A stretch of 64,000 nucleotides of DNA from an uncultured Collinsella sp. (GTDB lineage: Bacteria > Actinomycetota > Coriobacteriia > Coriobacteriales > Coriobacteriaceae): NCBI GenBank assembly GCA_900541875.1, contig UQLF01000001.1, positions 1-64,000 of the forward strand, read 5' to 3'. Under the pieces are notes generated by a model that saw only the letters and a list, made by a program, of their open reading frames with translations, searched no databases and was not told where the DNA came from. Positions 52,928 to 61,353 of this stretch are shown here, one piece after another (the first letter of the stretch is position 1; the number at the start of each line of letters is the position of its first letter). The translations under genes and the position numbers were made by a program.

Positions 52928-53959
52928 GTGGGGTTTTATATCTATCTTTACAACGTGTTCTTCCTTTGCCTCTTTGCCTGCGCCGCTTTTTTCTGCGGTG
53001 TGACAAAAGGCATGACGGAGAGCAAGCGCTTTGCGTACCTCTCTATGCTCATGGCCCTGCTGGCCCTCGAAGGAGTGGCCGATATGGGATCGTCCCTTGT
53101 GTCGGGGACGTTCTCTTCGGGAGGCAGCTTTGGCCCCCATGGTGCTTTGACCCTTTTTGGAATAGCGAAGACGCTCTCTCAGATGGGCGAGGAGATCCTC
53201 TTCTATTTGCTGGCATGTGATGTGACCAAGCGTACCGCACGATCGGCTTTGTTCCTTCTCTTCCCGGTGCTCGCTCTGGTTCGTTGCTTGGCGGGGACAG
53301 TTTATCTGGGCATCGTATCCGACATTGTATTTCTCCTTATCGATCCCTTGGTCATGATTTCGCTTTGTGCCTGGAGCCTGATGGGCTTGGCGCATTCTGC
53401 CCCCGTGGAGGATGCTGATTCTCGCGCGCTGCATCTTTTGCGTTCGCTGCTTCTTTTGTGCCTTTGCGCCTACGCCGCCTCGATTGGCGAGGACCTTATC
53501 TACGCAGCCATGTATATGCGTTCTGGCTCGGTTCCGTTTTACGTCGGCAAGATTGTTATTATGGAAGACGCTCTGTGGGCCGGTCTTGCGGTTTCCTGCA
53601 TTATCTACGCACGCCACTATCAAGATGAGTTCCACGTGCGGCGAACCGAGCAGCTTGTGCGCGATCGTCTGGATTTGTATCGCTTGGAGACGGAGCAGCG
53701 CGCGGCGGAGCAGGGCGCCAGCAATATTGCCGATTTCTGTGCGCTCTACGAGCTCACGCCGCGCGAGCAAGAAGTATTGTCTCGAGTTCTGACGGGACAG
53801 GGGAATCAGCAGATAGCAAACGATTTAGTTATCTCGTTGGGAACGGTCAAGGCTCACGTCCATAGCATCTATCGAAAACTGTCTGTCTCGCGTCGTAGCG
53901 AACTCATGGGCATGTTTTACGAGCGCTCGCGTGGTGCTGCCGCTCCTGCGGGAAAGTAA
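52928..53959 (+). CDS. Membrane-anchored LuxR-type transcriptional regulator
   Basis: A 343-residue protein. The N-terminal 240 residues contain six or seven hydrophobic helices. A short linker leads to a LuxR helix-turn-helix (about 278-335): LTPREQEVLSRVLTGQG, then GTVKAHVHSIYRKL. It has no receiver domain. This design, common in Coriobacteriia, suggests a membrane sensor controlling nearby genes. GGGGAGG supports a GTG at 52928; the in-frame ATG at 52892 has no ribosome site. It probably senses a ligand related to the adjacent hydrolase and exporter (inference). Confidence 0.8.
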   Translation: MGFYIYLYNVFFLCLFACAAFFCGVTKGMTESKRFAYLSMLMALLALEGVADMGSSLVSGTFSSGGSFGPHGALTLFGIAKTLSQMGEEILFYLLACDVTKRTARSALFLLFPVLALVRCLAGTVYLGIVSDIVFLLIDPLVMISLCAWSLMGLAHSAPVEDADSRALHLLRSLLLLCLCAYAASIGEDLIYAAMYMRSGSVPFYVGKIVIMEDALWAGLAVSCIIYARHYQDEFHVRRTEQLVRDRLDLYRLETEQRAAEQGASNIADFCALYELTPREQEVLSRVLTGQGNQQIANDLVISLGTVKAHVHSIYRKLSVSRRSELMGMFYERSRGAAAPAGK

Positions 53960-54029
53960 TTAAAACTGGCTTTCCAGTAGAGGCGCGGTTTCTCCACGTA
54001 CCGTATCACTACGAAAACTAAAGGAATAT

Positions 54030-54533
54030 ATGAATATGAATACTCGAGAAACGAGGGTCGCTGGCATAATCAATGCCCTGGTGAACCCGCTCCTGATGTG
54101 CTCCTTTTTGCCTATTATCGAAGGCAAAGCGGCACTCGATATGTCGAGTCCTACCGGTTTTTGGGGGCAGCTTGCGCTCGCTGTCGTCATCGCAGAGGCG
54201 GTGAGCTCACTACCGCAGTTTGGAAGGGTCGTTGGGGACTGGGTTGATTTCTTCGGATTCAAACCGGGTGGCCCTGCGTCAAAGATCGCGGGCACGGTGT
54301 TCGCCGCCACGCTGCTCTTTTTGATTATCGGTTTGGCTGAGATAGCGTTCCAGACCGGCTTTGGTCTCGTGGGCGAAACGACCTATTTCTCTCGTTGGGT
54401 AAAGCTTGCAACCGGCGGTTGGGCCTTTGTCGTGGTTGGCGGCTTGCTGTTCGATCCGGTTGCAGCAAAGGCCGCCCATGTTCTCGTGGGCGAAAAGGCC
54501 CCGCAGACCGAGGAAATGCTCGAGGTGGAATAG
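54030..54533 (+). CDS. Four-span membrane protein, unknown function
   Basis: A 167-residue protein with about four hydrophobic helices (about residues 10-28, 44-62, 84-108, 128-145) and an acidic C-terminus. No family was recognised. AAAGGA precedes ATG codons at 54030 and 54036. It lies 70 bases after the LuxR gene and ends the inserted module; the next gene belongs to the ECF system. Confidence 0.65.
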   Translation: MNMNTRETRVAGIINALVNPLLMCSFLPIIEGKAALDMSSPTGFWGQLALAVVIAEAVSSLPQFGRVVGDWVDFFGFKPGGPASKIAGTVFAATLLFLIIGLAEIAFQTGFGLVGETTYFSRWVKLATGGWAFVVVGGLLFDPVAAKAAHVLVGEKAPQTEEMLEVE

Positions 54534-54721
54534 CCTGAAGGACAGGCTCGTCTAACGAATCATTCGCGATAGTTTGCCTCTCCTTTTGCGCGCATGCGAT
54601 TGGCTTCAGTCGCATGCGCGTTGTTTTGTTTAACGAGTGGAATGTATCGTCGATAAACCTGTGCTGCGCGTGTGCCACAATGGGGCGCGAACGATAGAGA
54701 AAGATCGCAAGAGGAGCTCGC

Positions 54722-55423
54722 GTGCTTGCTCGTATATGGCGCTACATAGAGGGGCCAGTGCTTTTGTTCGTGCCGCCAGGCATGGGCATCATGCTGTATC
54801 TGGGCATTGCCCAGGCTGCTTTGTTGATGCTCGCTATGGTGGCGCTCGTGCTTGCACTGTTCTTTGCGGGCTACGAGGCGTCGCGTCCGGGCCTGCGCCA
54901 GATTATGCCCACGCTGGTTCTGGCGGCACTGGCCGCGGCGGGCCGCATCTTGTTCGGCCCCATTCCCGACTTTAAACCCGTGAGCGCCATCGCTATTATC
55001 GCGGGAGCGACGTTGGGTCGGCGTAACGGCTTTATGGTCGGCGCGCTGACGGCGCTGACCAGCAATTTCTTTTTTGGACAGGGCATGTGGACGCCATGGC
55101 AGATGTATGCCTGGGGTCTGGTGGGCTACGTCGGCGGTGCGCTGGCGCATGCCAGTGCGTTTGACCGTGCGGATGGAACCGTGCGCATGCTGGCGCTGAT
55201 GGCATACGGCTTTGCTTCGGGTCTGCTGTACGGCGTGGTGATCAACGCGTACGACATTATCGGTTTTGTTCAGCCGCTTACGTGGGCGGGTGCCGTGGCG
55301 CGTCTTGCCACGGCGGTGCCGTTTGATATCACGCACGGACTCGCGACCTGCGTGTTTTTGGCCGCCCTGTACAAGCCCTGGTGTCGCCGCATCAACCGAG
55401 TCGTCGTGAAATACGGGCTGTAG
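54722..55423 (+). CDS. ECF transporter substrate-specificity (S) component
   Basis: A 233-residue membrane protein with about six helices. LAALAAAGRILFGPIPDFKPVSAIAI-type sequence (near residues 58-84) and GALTALTSNFFFGQGMWTPWQ are S-component signatures, where the substrate binds and EcfT docks. The ligand could be a vitamin or cobalt-type compound and is not readable. A GTG start five bases after GAGGAG is used. It probably partners ecfT-ecfA at 46.8-49.4 kb. Confidence 0.85.
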   Translation: MLARIWRYIEGPVLLFVPPGMGIMLYLGIAQAALLMLAMVALVLALFFAGYEASRPGLRQIMPTLVLAALAAAGRILFGPIPDFKPVSAIAIIAGATLGRRNGFMVGALTALTSNFFFGQGMWTPWQMYAWGLVGYVGGALAHASAFDRADGTVRMLALMAYGFASGLLYGVVINAYDIIGFVQPLTWAGAVARLATAVPFDITHGLATCVFLAALYKPWCRRINRVVVKYGL

Positions 55424-55462
55424 GGCTGGTTGCGCCGGGGCGGGAATCAATACTGTCGAAGT

Positions 55463-55629
55463 GCCATTCCAAAACTATGCCGGTTTACGGGGCTAGATTG
55501 GCGCAGGCCGACCATGCCGGCTTTTTCGAAATAGAGCAAGCCGTTTACCTGAGGTTTTATTATTTCGGAATTGCGTATGGTTGGGGGTTCGCGATTCAGC
55601 CCCGTAAACCGGCATAGTTTTGGAATGGC
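55463..55629. repeat. 167-bp element with 32-bp perfect terminal inverted repeats
   Basis: Bases 55463-55494 (GCCATTCCAAAACTATGCCG...) are perfectly complementary to 55598-55629. The 103-base interior includes TTCGAAATA and TATTTCGGAA, a further partial pairing. No gene lies inside. Confidence 0.85.
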
Positions 55630-55668
55630 CGGCTGATATGACGGGCATCGTGGCCCTCAGAGAGCCAA

Positions 55669-55957
55669 ATCGATCCGTTTTCCTCCGTCCCCAGACGTCC
55701 CCGGGGAATCAGTTGGCGGCGCTTGCCACGAAACTGGCCCATCTACTACGTTTAGCTTGATACCCCCGACCATGACCGCGTTTTACGAAAAACCGCAGGC
55801 TTTCTACCTGCGGTTTTCTTTTTGCGTTGTTCGCTGTGGTTGAGGGTAGTGGCTTAAACGTAGTAGATGGGTCAGTTCCGTGGCGGGAGGGCCGCGTGGG
55901 TTCCCTCGCGAGGTGAAAATGATCCCTTTTCCTCCGTCCCCAGGGGATCAATTGGGG
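55669..55957. repeat. Repeat cluster: direct repeats around a long hairpin
   Basis: GATCCGTTTTCCTCCGTCCCCA (with C for G in the second copy) occurs near 55672 and near 55920. Between them, 55725-55754 pairs with 55855-55884 with two mismatches in 30, enclosing a terminator-like hairpin. The cluster ends at the stop codon of the exonuclease gene. Confidence 0.75.
55789..55822 (+). terminator. Terminator in the ecfS-exonuclease gap
   Basis: AAAACCGCAGG pairs with CCTGCGGTTTT around CTTTCTA and is followed by CTTTTT. It works best on the forward strand, ending ecfS transcripts. Confidence 0.8.
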
Positions 55958-56776
55958 CTAGAGTTCTAGCGTGAGGGTGACAGGGCAGTGGTCGCTGCCG
56001 AAGATATCGCCACGGATACCGGTGTCGCGTACGTTGCCGGCGATTGCGTCGCTTACCAGGAAGTAGTCGATGCGCCAGCCTGCGTTGTTCTTGCGGGCAT
56101 TGAAGCGGTAGCTCCACCAGCTGTAGACGCCCTCGACGTCGGGGTTTGCCGCGCGCCAGGTATCGGTAAACCCGGAGTTGAGCAGCTCGGTAAACTTGCC
56201 GCGCTCCTCGTCCGAAAAGCCTGCGTTGCCGCGGTTGGACTTGGGGTTCTTAAGGTCGATCTCCTCGTGTGCAACGTTAAAGTCGCCGCAGGTTACGACG
56301 GGCTTGCCGGTTTCGCGCTCAAGCGCGCTCAAAAAGCCGCGATAGGCATCGTCCCAGGCCATGCGTACATCGATGCGCGCGAGCTCGTTTTGGGCGTTGG
56401 GCGTATAGACGTCGACAAACCAGAACTTGTCGAACTCGAGCGCGCAGACGCGGCCCTCGGTTGCAGCTTGGGCGACGAGCTCGGCCGCCTCGCCCTCGCC
56501 GGCGTAGGGCAGCAGCGCATCGGCGTGCAGTACGCGCAGCGGTTCCTGGCGGCTAAAGACCGCGGTGCCCGAGTAACCCTTGCGTTCGGCATAGCTCCAG
56601 GTTTGGTGGTAGCCGGGCAGGTCGATATCGACCTGGCCCTCCTGCAGCTTGGTCTCTTGCAGCGCCAGGATATCGACGTCGAGTTCTTGCGCGATCTGGA
56701 TAAAGCTCGGGTCCTTTTTGAGCACGGCGCGCAGGCCGTTAACGTTCCACGAGGCAAAGGTGTAAGTCTGAGGCAT
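55958..56776 (-). CDS. xth: Exodeoxyribonuclease III
   Basis: A 272-residue AP endonuclease/3'-5' exonuclease for base-excision repair. SWNVNGLRAVLKK (near residue 9), ALQETKLQ (near 39), VDVYTPNAQ (near 120), the catalytic GDFNVAHEEIDL (near 165), GWRIDYFLVS (near 233) and the terminal GSDHCPV (near 260) are conserved. AAGGA precedes the ATG. It is convergent with ecfS. Confidence 0.96.
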   Translation of the reverse strand: MPQTYTFASWNVNGLRAVLKKDPSFIQIAQELDVDILALQETKLQEGQVDIDLPGYHQTWSYAERKGYSGTAVFSRQEPLRVLHADALLPYAGEGEAAELVAQAATEGRVCALEFDKFWFVDVYTPNAQNELARIDVRMAWDDAYRGFLSALERETGKPVVTCGDFNVAHEEIDLKNPKSNRGNAGFSDEERGKFTELLNSGFTDTWRAANPDVEGVYSWWSYRFNARKNNAGWRIDYFLVSDAIAGNVRDTGIRGDIFGSDHCPVTLTLEL

Positions 56777-56911
56777 GGTGTCCTTTCGACGGGGTTGGCA
56801 GGCTTAAGATTAACGCAACAAGGGCGGGGTGGGCTCCGTGCATGCTGACTTAAAGGCTGCATGCTGGAACGTCGCTCAACGCTGCCCGGCTAACAAGGAC
56901 GGAGGACTCAT

Positions 56912-57664
56912 ATGACTCAGGCAATATCGGACCCCAGGCAGGCCTCCGCCGCCCTAGCGGATCTGTTTGACACCCACAAGCGCGTGGTCTTCTTTGGCGG
57001 CGCTGGTGTTTCCACGGCAAGTGGCATCCCCGATTTCCGCAGCGTGGACGGCCTGTATCACCAGCAGTTTGCCTATCCGCCCGAGACCATGCTGTCGCAT
57101 AGCTTTTACGAGGCGCATCCTGCGGAGTTCTTCGACTTTTACCGCACCAAGATGATCGCGCTTAACGCTAAGCTCAACCGCTGCCACACCAAGCTGGCCG
57201 AGCTGGAGCGCGCCGGCAAGCTCGACGCCGTGGTGACGCAAAACATCGACGGCCTGCATCAGATGGCCGGCTCACAGCGCGTGTTTGAGTTGCACGGATC
57301 GGTCCATCGCAACATTTGCCAGTCGTGCGGCGCGGTCTATAGCGCCGAGTGGATTTGCTCGCGCGAGCACGAGGACGCCGCGGGCGTGCCCGTGTGCCCC
57401 GCGTGCGGTGGTCGCATCAAGCCCGATGTGGTGCTCTACGAGGAGCCGCTCGACGAGCATGTGTTGACCGGTGCCGTTGCCGCCATCGCCGCGGCCGATG
57501 CCCTCATTGTGGGCGGGACCTCGCTCGTGGTGTATCCGGCGGCAGGCCTTACGCGTTACTTTACCGGCGATACACTGGCCATATGCAACCTTGCTCCCAC
57601 CGATCAGGATGCAAATGCCGACCTGCTGATTTCTTGCGACATCGCGGCCGCGTTTGCGTTCTAG
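56912..57664 (+). CDS. cobB: NAD-dependent protein deacylase, sirtuin family
   Basis: A 250-residue Sir2 enzyme removing acyl groups from lysines with NAD. GGAGVSTASGIPDFRS (near residues 29-44), TQNIDGLH (near 110), catalytic histidine in FELHGS (near 126) and zinc cysteines CQSC and CPAC (near 135 and 167) are all present. GGTSLVVYPAAG closes the NAD site. GACGGAGGA precedes the ATG. folP-folK follows by 95 bases. Confidence 0.95.
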   Translation: MTQAISDPRQASAALADLFDTHKRVVFFGGAGVSTASGIPDFRSVDGLYHQQFAYPPETMLSHSFYEAHPAEFFDFYRTKMIALNAKLNRCHTKLAELERAGKLDAVVTQNIDGLHQMAGSQRVFELHGSVHRNICQSCGAVYSAEWICSREHEDAAGVPVCPACGGRIKPDVVLYEEPLDEHVLTGAVAAIAAADALIVGGTSLVVYPAAGLTRYFTGDTLAICNLAPTDQDANADLLISCDIAAAFAF

Positions 57665-57759
57665 CCCGCGCGCGCGGATACAATAGAAAGACTGAGTGCA
57701 AAGCGACCCCGCCGCCAGCTCCCCAAGCTCGGCGGCGTGGGCATTTTAGGAGGATGTTC

Positions 57760-59502
57760 ATGGCGAACGACAGCAAGACATGGCGGTGCGGAAAGTACGA
57801 GCTCAGCTTTGACCGTCCGCGCATCATGGGCGTCCTCAACGTGACGCCCGATTCGTTTAGCGATGGCGGGGAGCACTTCGACCCCGATGCTGCCATCGAG
57901 TACGGCCTGGCGATGCTCGACGCCGGCGCCGACATCATCGACGTGGGCGGCGAGTCCACACGCCCTGGTTTTACCCCGGTCAACCCCGACGAGGAGGCTC
58001 GCCGCGTGCTGCCCGTGGTGCGCGCACTGGCCAAGGAGGGCGCCATCGTCTCGATCGACACGCGTCATGTGGCGGTTGCCAAGGCGGCTGTGCGCTGCGG
58101 CGCCTCGATCGTCAACGACGTGACGGGCTTCACTGATCCCAAGATGGTCGAGTTCGTTAAGACGAGCACCTGCGGCGTCATCGTGATGCATGCCGGCGAG
58201 GTCGCCGCGCCCGCACGCACGCACGCAACGGTGCAGCTCGATACCTCGGCAGCGGCGTTTGTTGCCGAGAAGGCGCGCGAGGCGGCTGCCGAGGCCGCGC
58301 GTGAGGCCGAGAAGCCGGCTCGCCGCCGTCGCGGTAAGTTGCTGGGCGAGCCTAAGCTGGAGGCCAAGCTTCCGGGCGGCGTGGTGCAGCCCTCGTTGCC
58401 GTTTGGCGAACCGGAGCCCACGTCCGAGCCTTCAAACGAGCAGGAGACGCCGGCCGCCGAGCAGGCTACTGCCGCCGAGACCGTCGCGCCCGCGCCCGAG
58501 GCCACGCCCGCAGCCACCGAGGCCGCATCGGAGTCCAATGACCGCCTGGCCGCCATGATGCGCCGCAGCGCCCGCCGCGAGGAAGCCTACGTGCCCACCT
58601 CGCAGCTCCGCCGCTTCACCCTGCCCGATTCGGCGCCCATCATGCGCCGCGTCATGGGCTTTCTGTCCGACCAGGCTCGCACGCTCATCCATGCCGGCGT
58701 GTCGCGCGACCGCATCTGCATCGATCCCGGCCCGGGCTTTGGTAAGTCGGCTAACGAGGGCATCGTCATCCAGCGCGAGACTGCCAAGATGGCGTCACTG
58801 GGCTATCCGCTCATGTGTGCCGTGTCGCGCAAGCGCTTTGTGGGCGCCGTCTCGGGCGTGACCGAGGCCGCCGAGCGCGATGCCGCTACGTTTGGCGTGT
58901 GCCTGGGCGCCATCCAGGCCGGTGCCAACATCGTGCGCGTGCACGACGCCGCGGGTTTTGCGCAGTTCCTGAACGGTTACTGGGCGGTTGCCAAGCCGCA
59001 GCCGCGCCGCGCGTTTGTGGCTGTGGGCTCCAACCTGGGGCATCGCTGCGACAACATCCGCGCCGCACGCGAGATGATCGCCGAGATTCCACTCACCTGC
59101 GTGTCCAACTCCTCCAAGATTTACGAGAGCGAGCCGGCCTACGAGACGCGCCAGGACGCGTTTGCCAACGCCGTCATCGAGATCAAGACCGAGCTGGCGC
59201 CGCTGGTGCTGCTCGATGAGCTCATGAAGATCGAGGCCGAGCTTGGGCGCGACCGCTCCAAAAAGGCCAAGGCCAACGGCCCGCGCACCATCGACCTGGA
59301 CCTGCTGTGGATGGATGGCGAGACCCACGGCGGCAAAAAGCTGCGCCTGCCGCATCCTCTCATTGGCGAGCGCGACTTTGTGCTGGTGCCGCTCGAGGAC
59401 CTGATGCACGACCCGGCGCGGTTCTTCCGCTACAGCGGTGTCGAGGTCAAGGAGCCCGAGGACCGCGTGGGTCATATCGTGGGCGAATTGGGGCGTATGT
59501 AG
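57760..59502 (+). CDS. folP: Dihydropteroate synthase-HPPK fusion (FolP-FolK) with large insert
   Basis: A 580-residue bifunctional folate enzyme. The DHPS part starts PRIMGVLNVTPDSFSDGG (near residue 21) and has DVGGESTRPG (near 63) and IDPGPGFGKS (near 320). Between GVIVMHAGE (near 140) and the helix before IDPG, about 135 low-complexity residues rich in Ala/Glu/Pro/Arg are inserted. The HPPK part (about 418-580) has VAVGSNLG, ESEPAYET and GPRTIDLDLLW. LIGERDFVLVPLEDL ends it. AGGAGGAT supports 57760. The next gene starts at the following base. Confidence 0.92.
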   Translation: MANDSKTWRCGKYELSFDRPRIMGVLNVTPDSFSDGGEHFDPDAAIEYGLAMLDAGADIIDVGGESTRPGFTPVNPDEEARRVLPVVRALAKEGAIVSIDTRHVAVAKAAVRCGASIVNDVTGFTDPKMVEFVKTSTCGVIVMHAGEVAAPARTHATVQLDTSAAAFVAEKAREAAAEAAREAEKPARRRRGKLLGEPKLEAKLPGGVVQPSLPFGEPEPTSEPSNEQETPAAEQATAAETVAPAPEATPAATEAASESNDRLAAMMRRSARREEAYVPTSQLRRFTLPDSAPIMRRVMGFLSDQARTLIHAGVSRDRICIDPGPGFGKSANEGIVIQRETAKMASLGYPLMCAVSRKRFVGAVSGVTEAAERDAATFGVCLGAIQAGANIVRVHDAAGFAQFLNGYWAVAKPQPRRAFVAVGSNLGHRCDNIRAAREMIAEIPLTCVSNSSKIYESEPAYETRQDAFANAVIEIKTELAPLVLLDELMKIEAELGRDRSKKAKANGPRTIDLDLLWMDGETHGGKKLRLPHPLIGERDFVLVPLEDLMHDPARFFRYSGVEVKEPEDRVGHIVGELGRM

Positions 59503-60204
59503 ATGATCGAGATGAATGCTGTTGCCGCCGGCACCGAGCTCGACGCGGCACGTGACGCGGGCCGCGAGGGCGTGTCCGCGGGCTGGTGCGCATGGAGCGC
59601 GGGCGAGGCGTCGTTGACGTTTTCGCTGGTCGTGCGCCCGGATGTGAACATGCATGCCTTCCACGGCCTGCCGTTTGTGGCCGCGATGGGCATGATGGAC
59701 GCGCTCGTGGGCACGGCTTCGACGCCGGGGTTGGGCCTTGCCGGTAAGGTGGGTATCCAGTGGCCGAGCGATATCGTGTGCGGTGCGCCTGCGTTTGAGA
59801 CGTCGCTCGCGCGTGTTGCCGTGAACGGCGGTGCCGGTGCCGCGGGCATGTTCGGTGCCGTGACGGTGGATATTGAGCGTTCGGCGTTGAGCGAGCTTGG
59901 TGTGGACGTGGCTGACGAAGCGCTGGTCGAGGCGCTGGCCGCCGCCGTGCTGGCCCGCGTGGACGCCTGGGCGGTTGTTGCCAACACGCCGCAAGGCGCC
60001 GCAGGGCCGTTGGCCCCCGTGTTGGGCGAGTACTTCGATATGGTGCCGCTGCTCGGTCGCCAAGTTGCGGCGGTGTCGCCCAACGGCTTGCCGCTTGCGG
60101 TCGGTGTGTTTGCGGGCCTGGACATCTGGGGTCGCGCGACCATCAAGACCGATGCCGGCGAGCAGGAGTTTCCGCCCGAGGCTGTACGAATTCGCGGACT
60201 GTAG
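59503..60204 (+). CDS. Divergent biotin-protein-ligase-like protein
   Basis: A 233-residue protein with the shape of a BirA catalytic domain. KVGIQWPSDIVCG (near residues 84-96) resembles the ligase motif KWPNDI, and the last 45 residues (FAGLDIWGRATIKTDAGEQ) resemble the C-terminal SH3-like domain. The usual GRGRXGR biotinyl-AMP loop is missing: only WCAWSAGEASLTFSLV occupies that region. It starts directly after folP-folK and faces coaX, a frequent neighbour of birA. Activity is uncertain. Confidence 0.6.
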   Translation: MIEMNAVAAGTELDAARDAGREGVSAGWCAWSAGEASLTFSLVVRPDVNMHAFHGLPFVAAMGMMDALVGTASTPGLGLAGKVGIQWPSDIVCGAPAFETSLARVAVNGGAGAAGMFGAVTVDIERSALSELGVDVADEALVEALAAAVLARVDAWAVVANTPQGAAGPLAPVLGEYFDMVPLLGRQVAAVSPNGLPLAVGVFAGLDIWGRATIKTDAGEQEFPPEAVRIRGL

Positions 60205-60224
60205 CGTCTCGGCTTCGCCAGAGC

Positions 60225-60998
60225 CTACGCTAACTCCTGCATGCGGCGGTAGATTTCGCAGATACCCTTGATGGTGAGCTGTCCGTCGACCACGTCGAAG
60301 GCGTCGGTCGAATCGGCGACGATGCTGGCGAGGCCGCCCGTGGCGATAACGGTGGCATCCTCGCGGCCCAGCTCGCGCTTCATGCGCGCGACCAGGCCCT
60401 CAGCCATGGCGGCGGCGCCCGTTACGGCGCCCACCTTGATGCACTCCTCGGTATCGCGGCCGATGGCATGCTCGGGCGCCTCGAGCGGCACACTGGCGAG
60501 CTTGGCGGCACGGGCGGCAAGCGCGTCCATGGAGATGCGGATGCCCGGCGCGATCGCTCCGCCAATGTAATAACCGTCCTCATCGATGACGTCGATATTG
60601 GTCGCGGTGCCAAAGTCCACCACGATTGCCGGCGCGCCGTAGAAAGTTTCGGCTGCAACGGCGTTGGCGACGCGATCGGCGCCTACGGCTTGGGGACGCG
60701 CCGCGCGCAGCTTGGTCACCGCGGCCGTCTGCGGCCCAATGACGATGGCGTCTGCGACAATGCGGTCGGCCACGGCGTGCCATTCGCGCGAGAGCTGCGG
60801 CACCACGCCCGCAAAGGCGATCGCGTCGACCGCGTCGAGCGAAAGGCCGTACATCTTAAAGAAACCCATCAGGCGCACATGGATCTCGTCGGCGGTATAA
60901 GAGCGGTCGGTGGGCATGCGCCACGACTGCACCAGCTCGTCTCCGTCAAACAGGCCCATGGCCGTCTGCGTGTTTCCCATATCGATAGCGAGCAGCAT
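60225..60998 (-). CDS. coaX: Type III pantothenate kinase
   Basis: A 257-residue ASKHA-fold kinase, first step of coenzyme A synthesis. LLAIDMGNTQTAMGLFDGD (residues 2-20), GADRVANAVAA (near 105), VVDFGTATNIDVID (near 124), the GGAIAPGIRISMDAL segment and VIATGGLA (near 216) are conserved. CGGGAG lies five bases before the ATG at 60998; upstream open frame crosses the tRNA and is not coding. Confidence 0.96.
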   Translation of the reverse strand: MLLAIDMGNTQTAMGLFDGDELVQSWRMPTDRSYTADEIHVRLMGFFKMYGLSLDAVDAIAFAGVVPQLSREWHAVADRIVADAIVIGPQTAAVTKLRAARPQAVGADRVANAVAAETFYGAPAIVVDFGTATNIDVIDEDGYYIGGAIAPGIRISMDALAARAAKLASVPLEAPEHAIGRDTEECIKVGAVTGAAAMAEGLVARMKRELGREDATVIATGGLASIVADSTDAFDVVDGQLTIKGICEIYRRMQELA

Positions 60999-61194
60999 GT
61001 CTACTCCCGGTGTCGGCGTAAAAGGACGCGCACCATTGTATACGTGCCGTCGACGGCGCTCGGCTGCGATTCGTTTACGGTGATAGGGGCTGAGGGCTTT
61101 AAATATGAAGGAATTATGCTCTACGAGATTTTCCTTGCCGCTTACCGAACTCCCGCGTAATATTCTTTCTTGCGCACATGAGGCGCCCAGACAT

Positions 61195-61271
61195 TGCGGG
61201 GTGGAGCAGTCTGGTAGCTCGCCGGGCTCATAACCCGGAGGTCGTAGGTTCAAATCCTGCCCCCGCGACCA
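61195..61271 (+). tRNA. Initiator tRNA-fMet (CAT)
   Basis: A 77-base tRNA with CAT in the loop CTCATAA, three consecutive G-C pairs (GGG/CCC) at the base of the anticodon stem, and an encoded CCA. Position 1 is T facing G72, a weak pair in keeping with initiator identity. Confidence 0.95.
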
Positions 61272-61280
61272 AGAACTTGC

Positions 61281-61311
61281 AGCTCGTCGGCCTAGCCGGC
61301 GAGCTTTTTTG
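61281..61311 (+). terminator. Terminator of tRNA-fMet
   Basis: AGCTCGTCGG pairs with CCGGCGAGCT, followed by TTTTTT. Confidence 0.88.
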
Positions 61312-61353
61312 TTATTTCGGGACCGTGTTGGTCCAATTCTCGGCCTCTCAAAC

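Noticed and set aside
53285..53300. GGGGACAG word as another REP-like repeat
   Set aside because: It lies within the LuxR-type coding region with no flanking inverted repeat, so it is probably chance.
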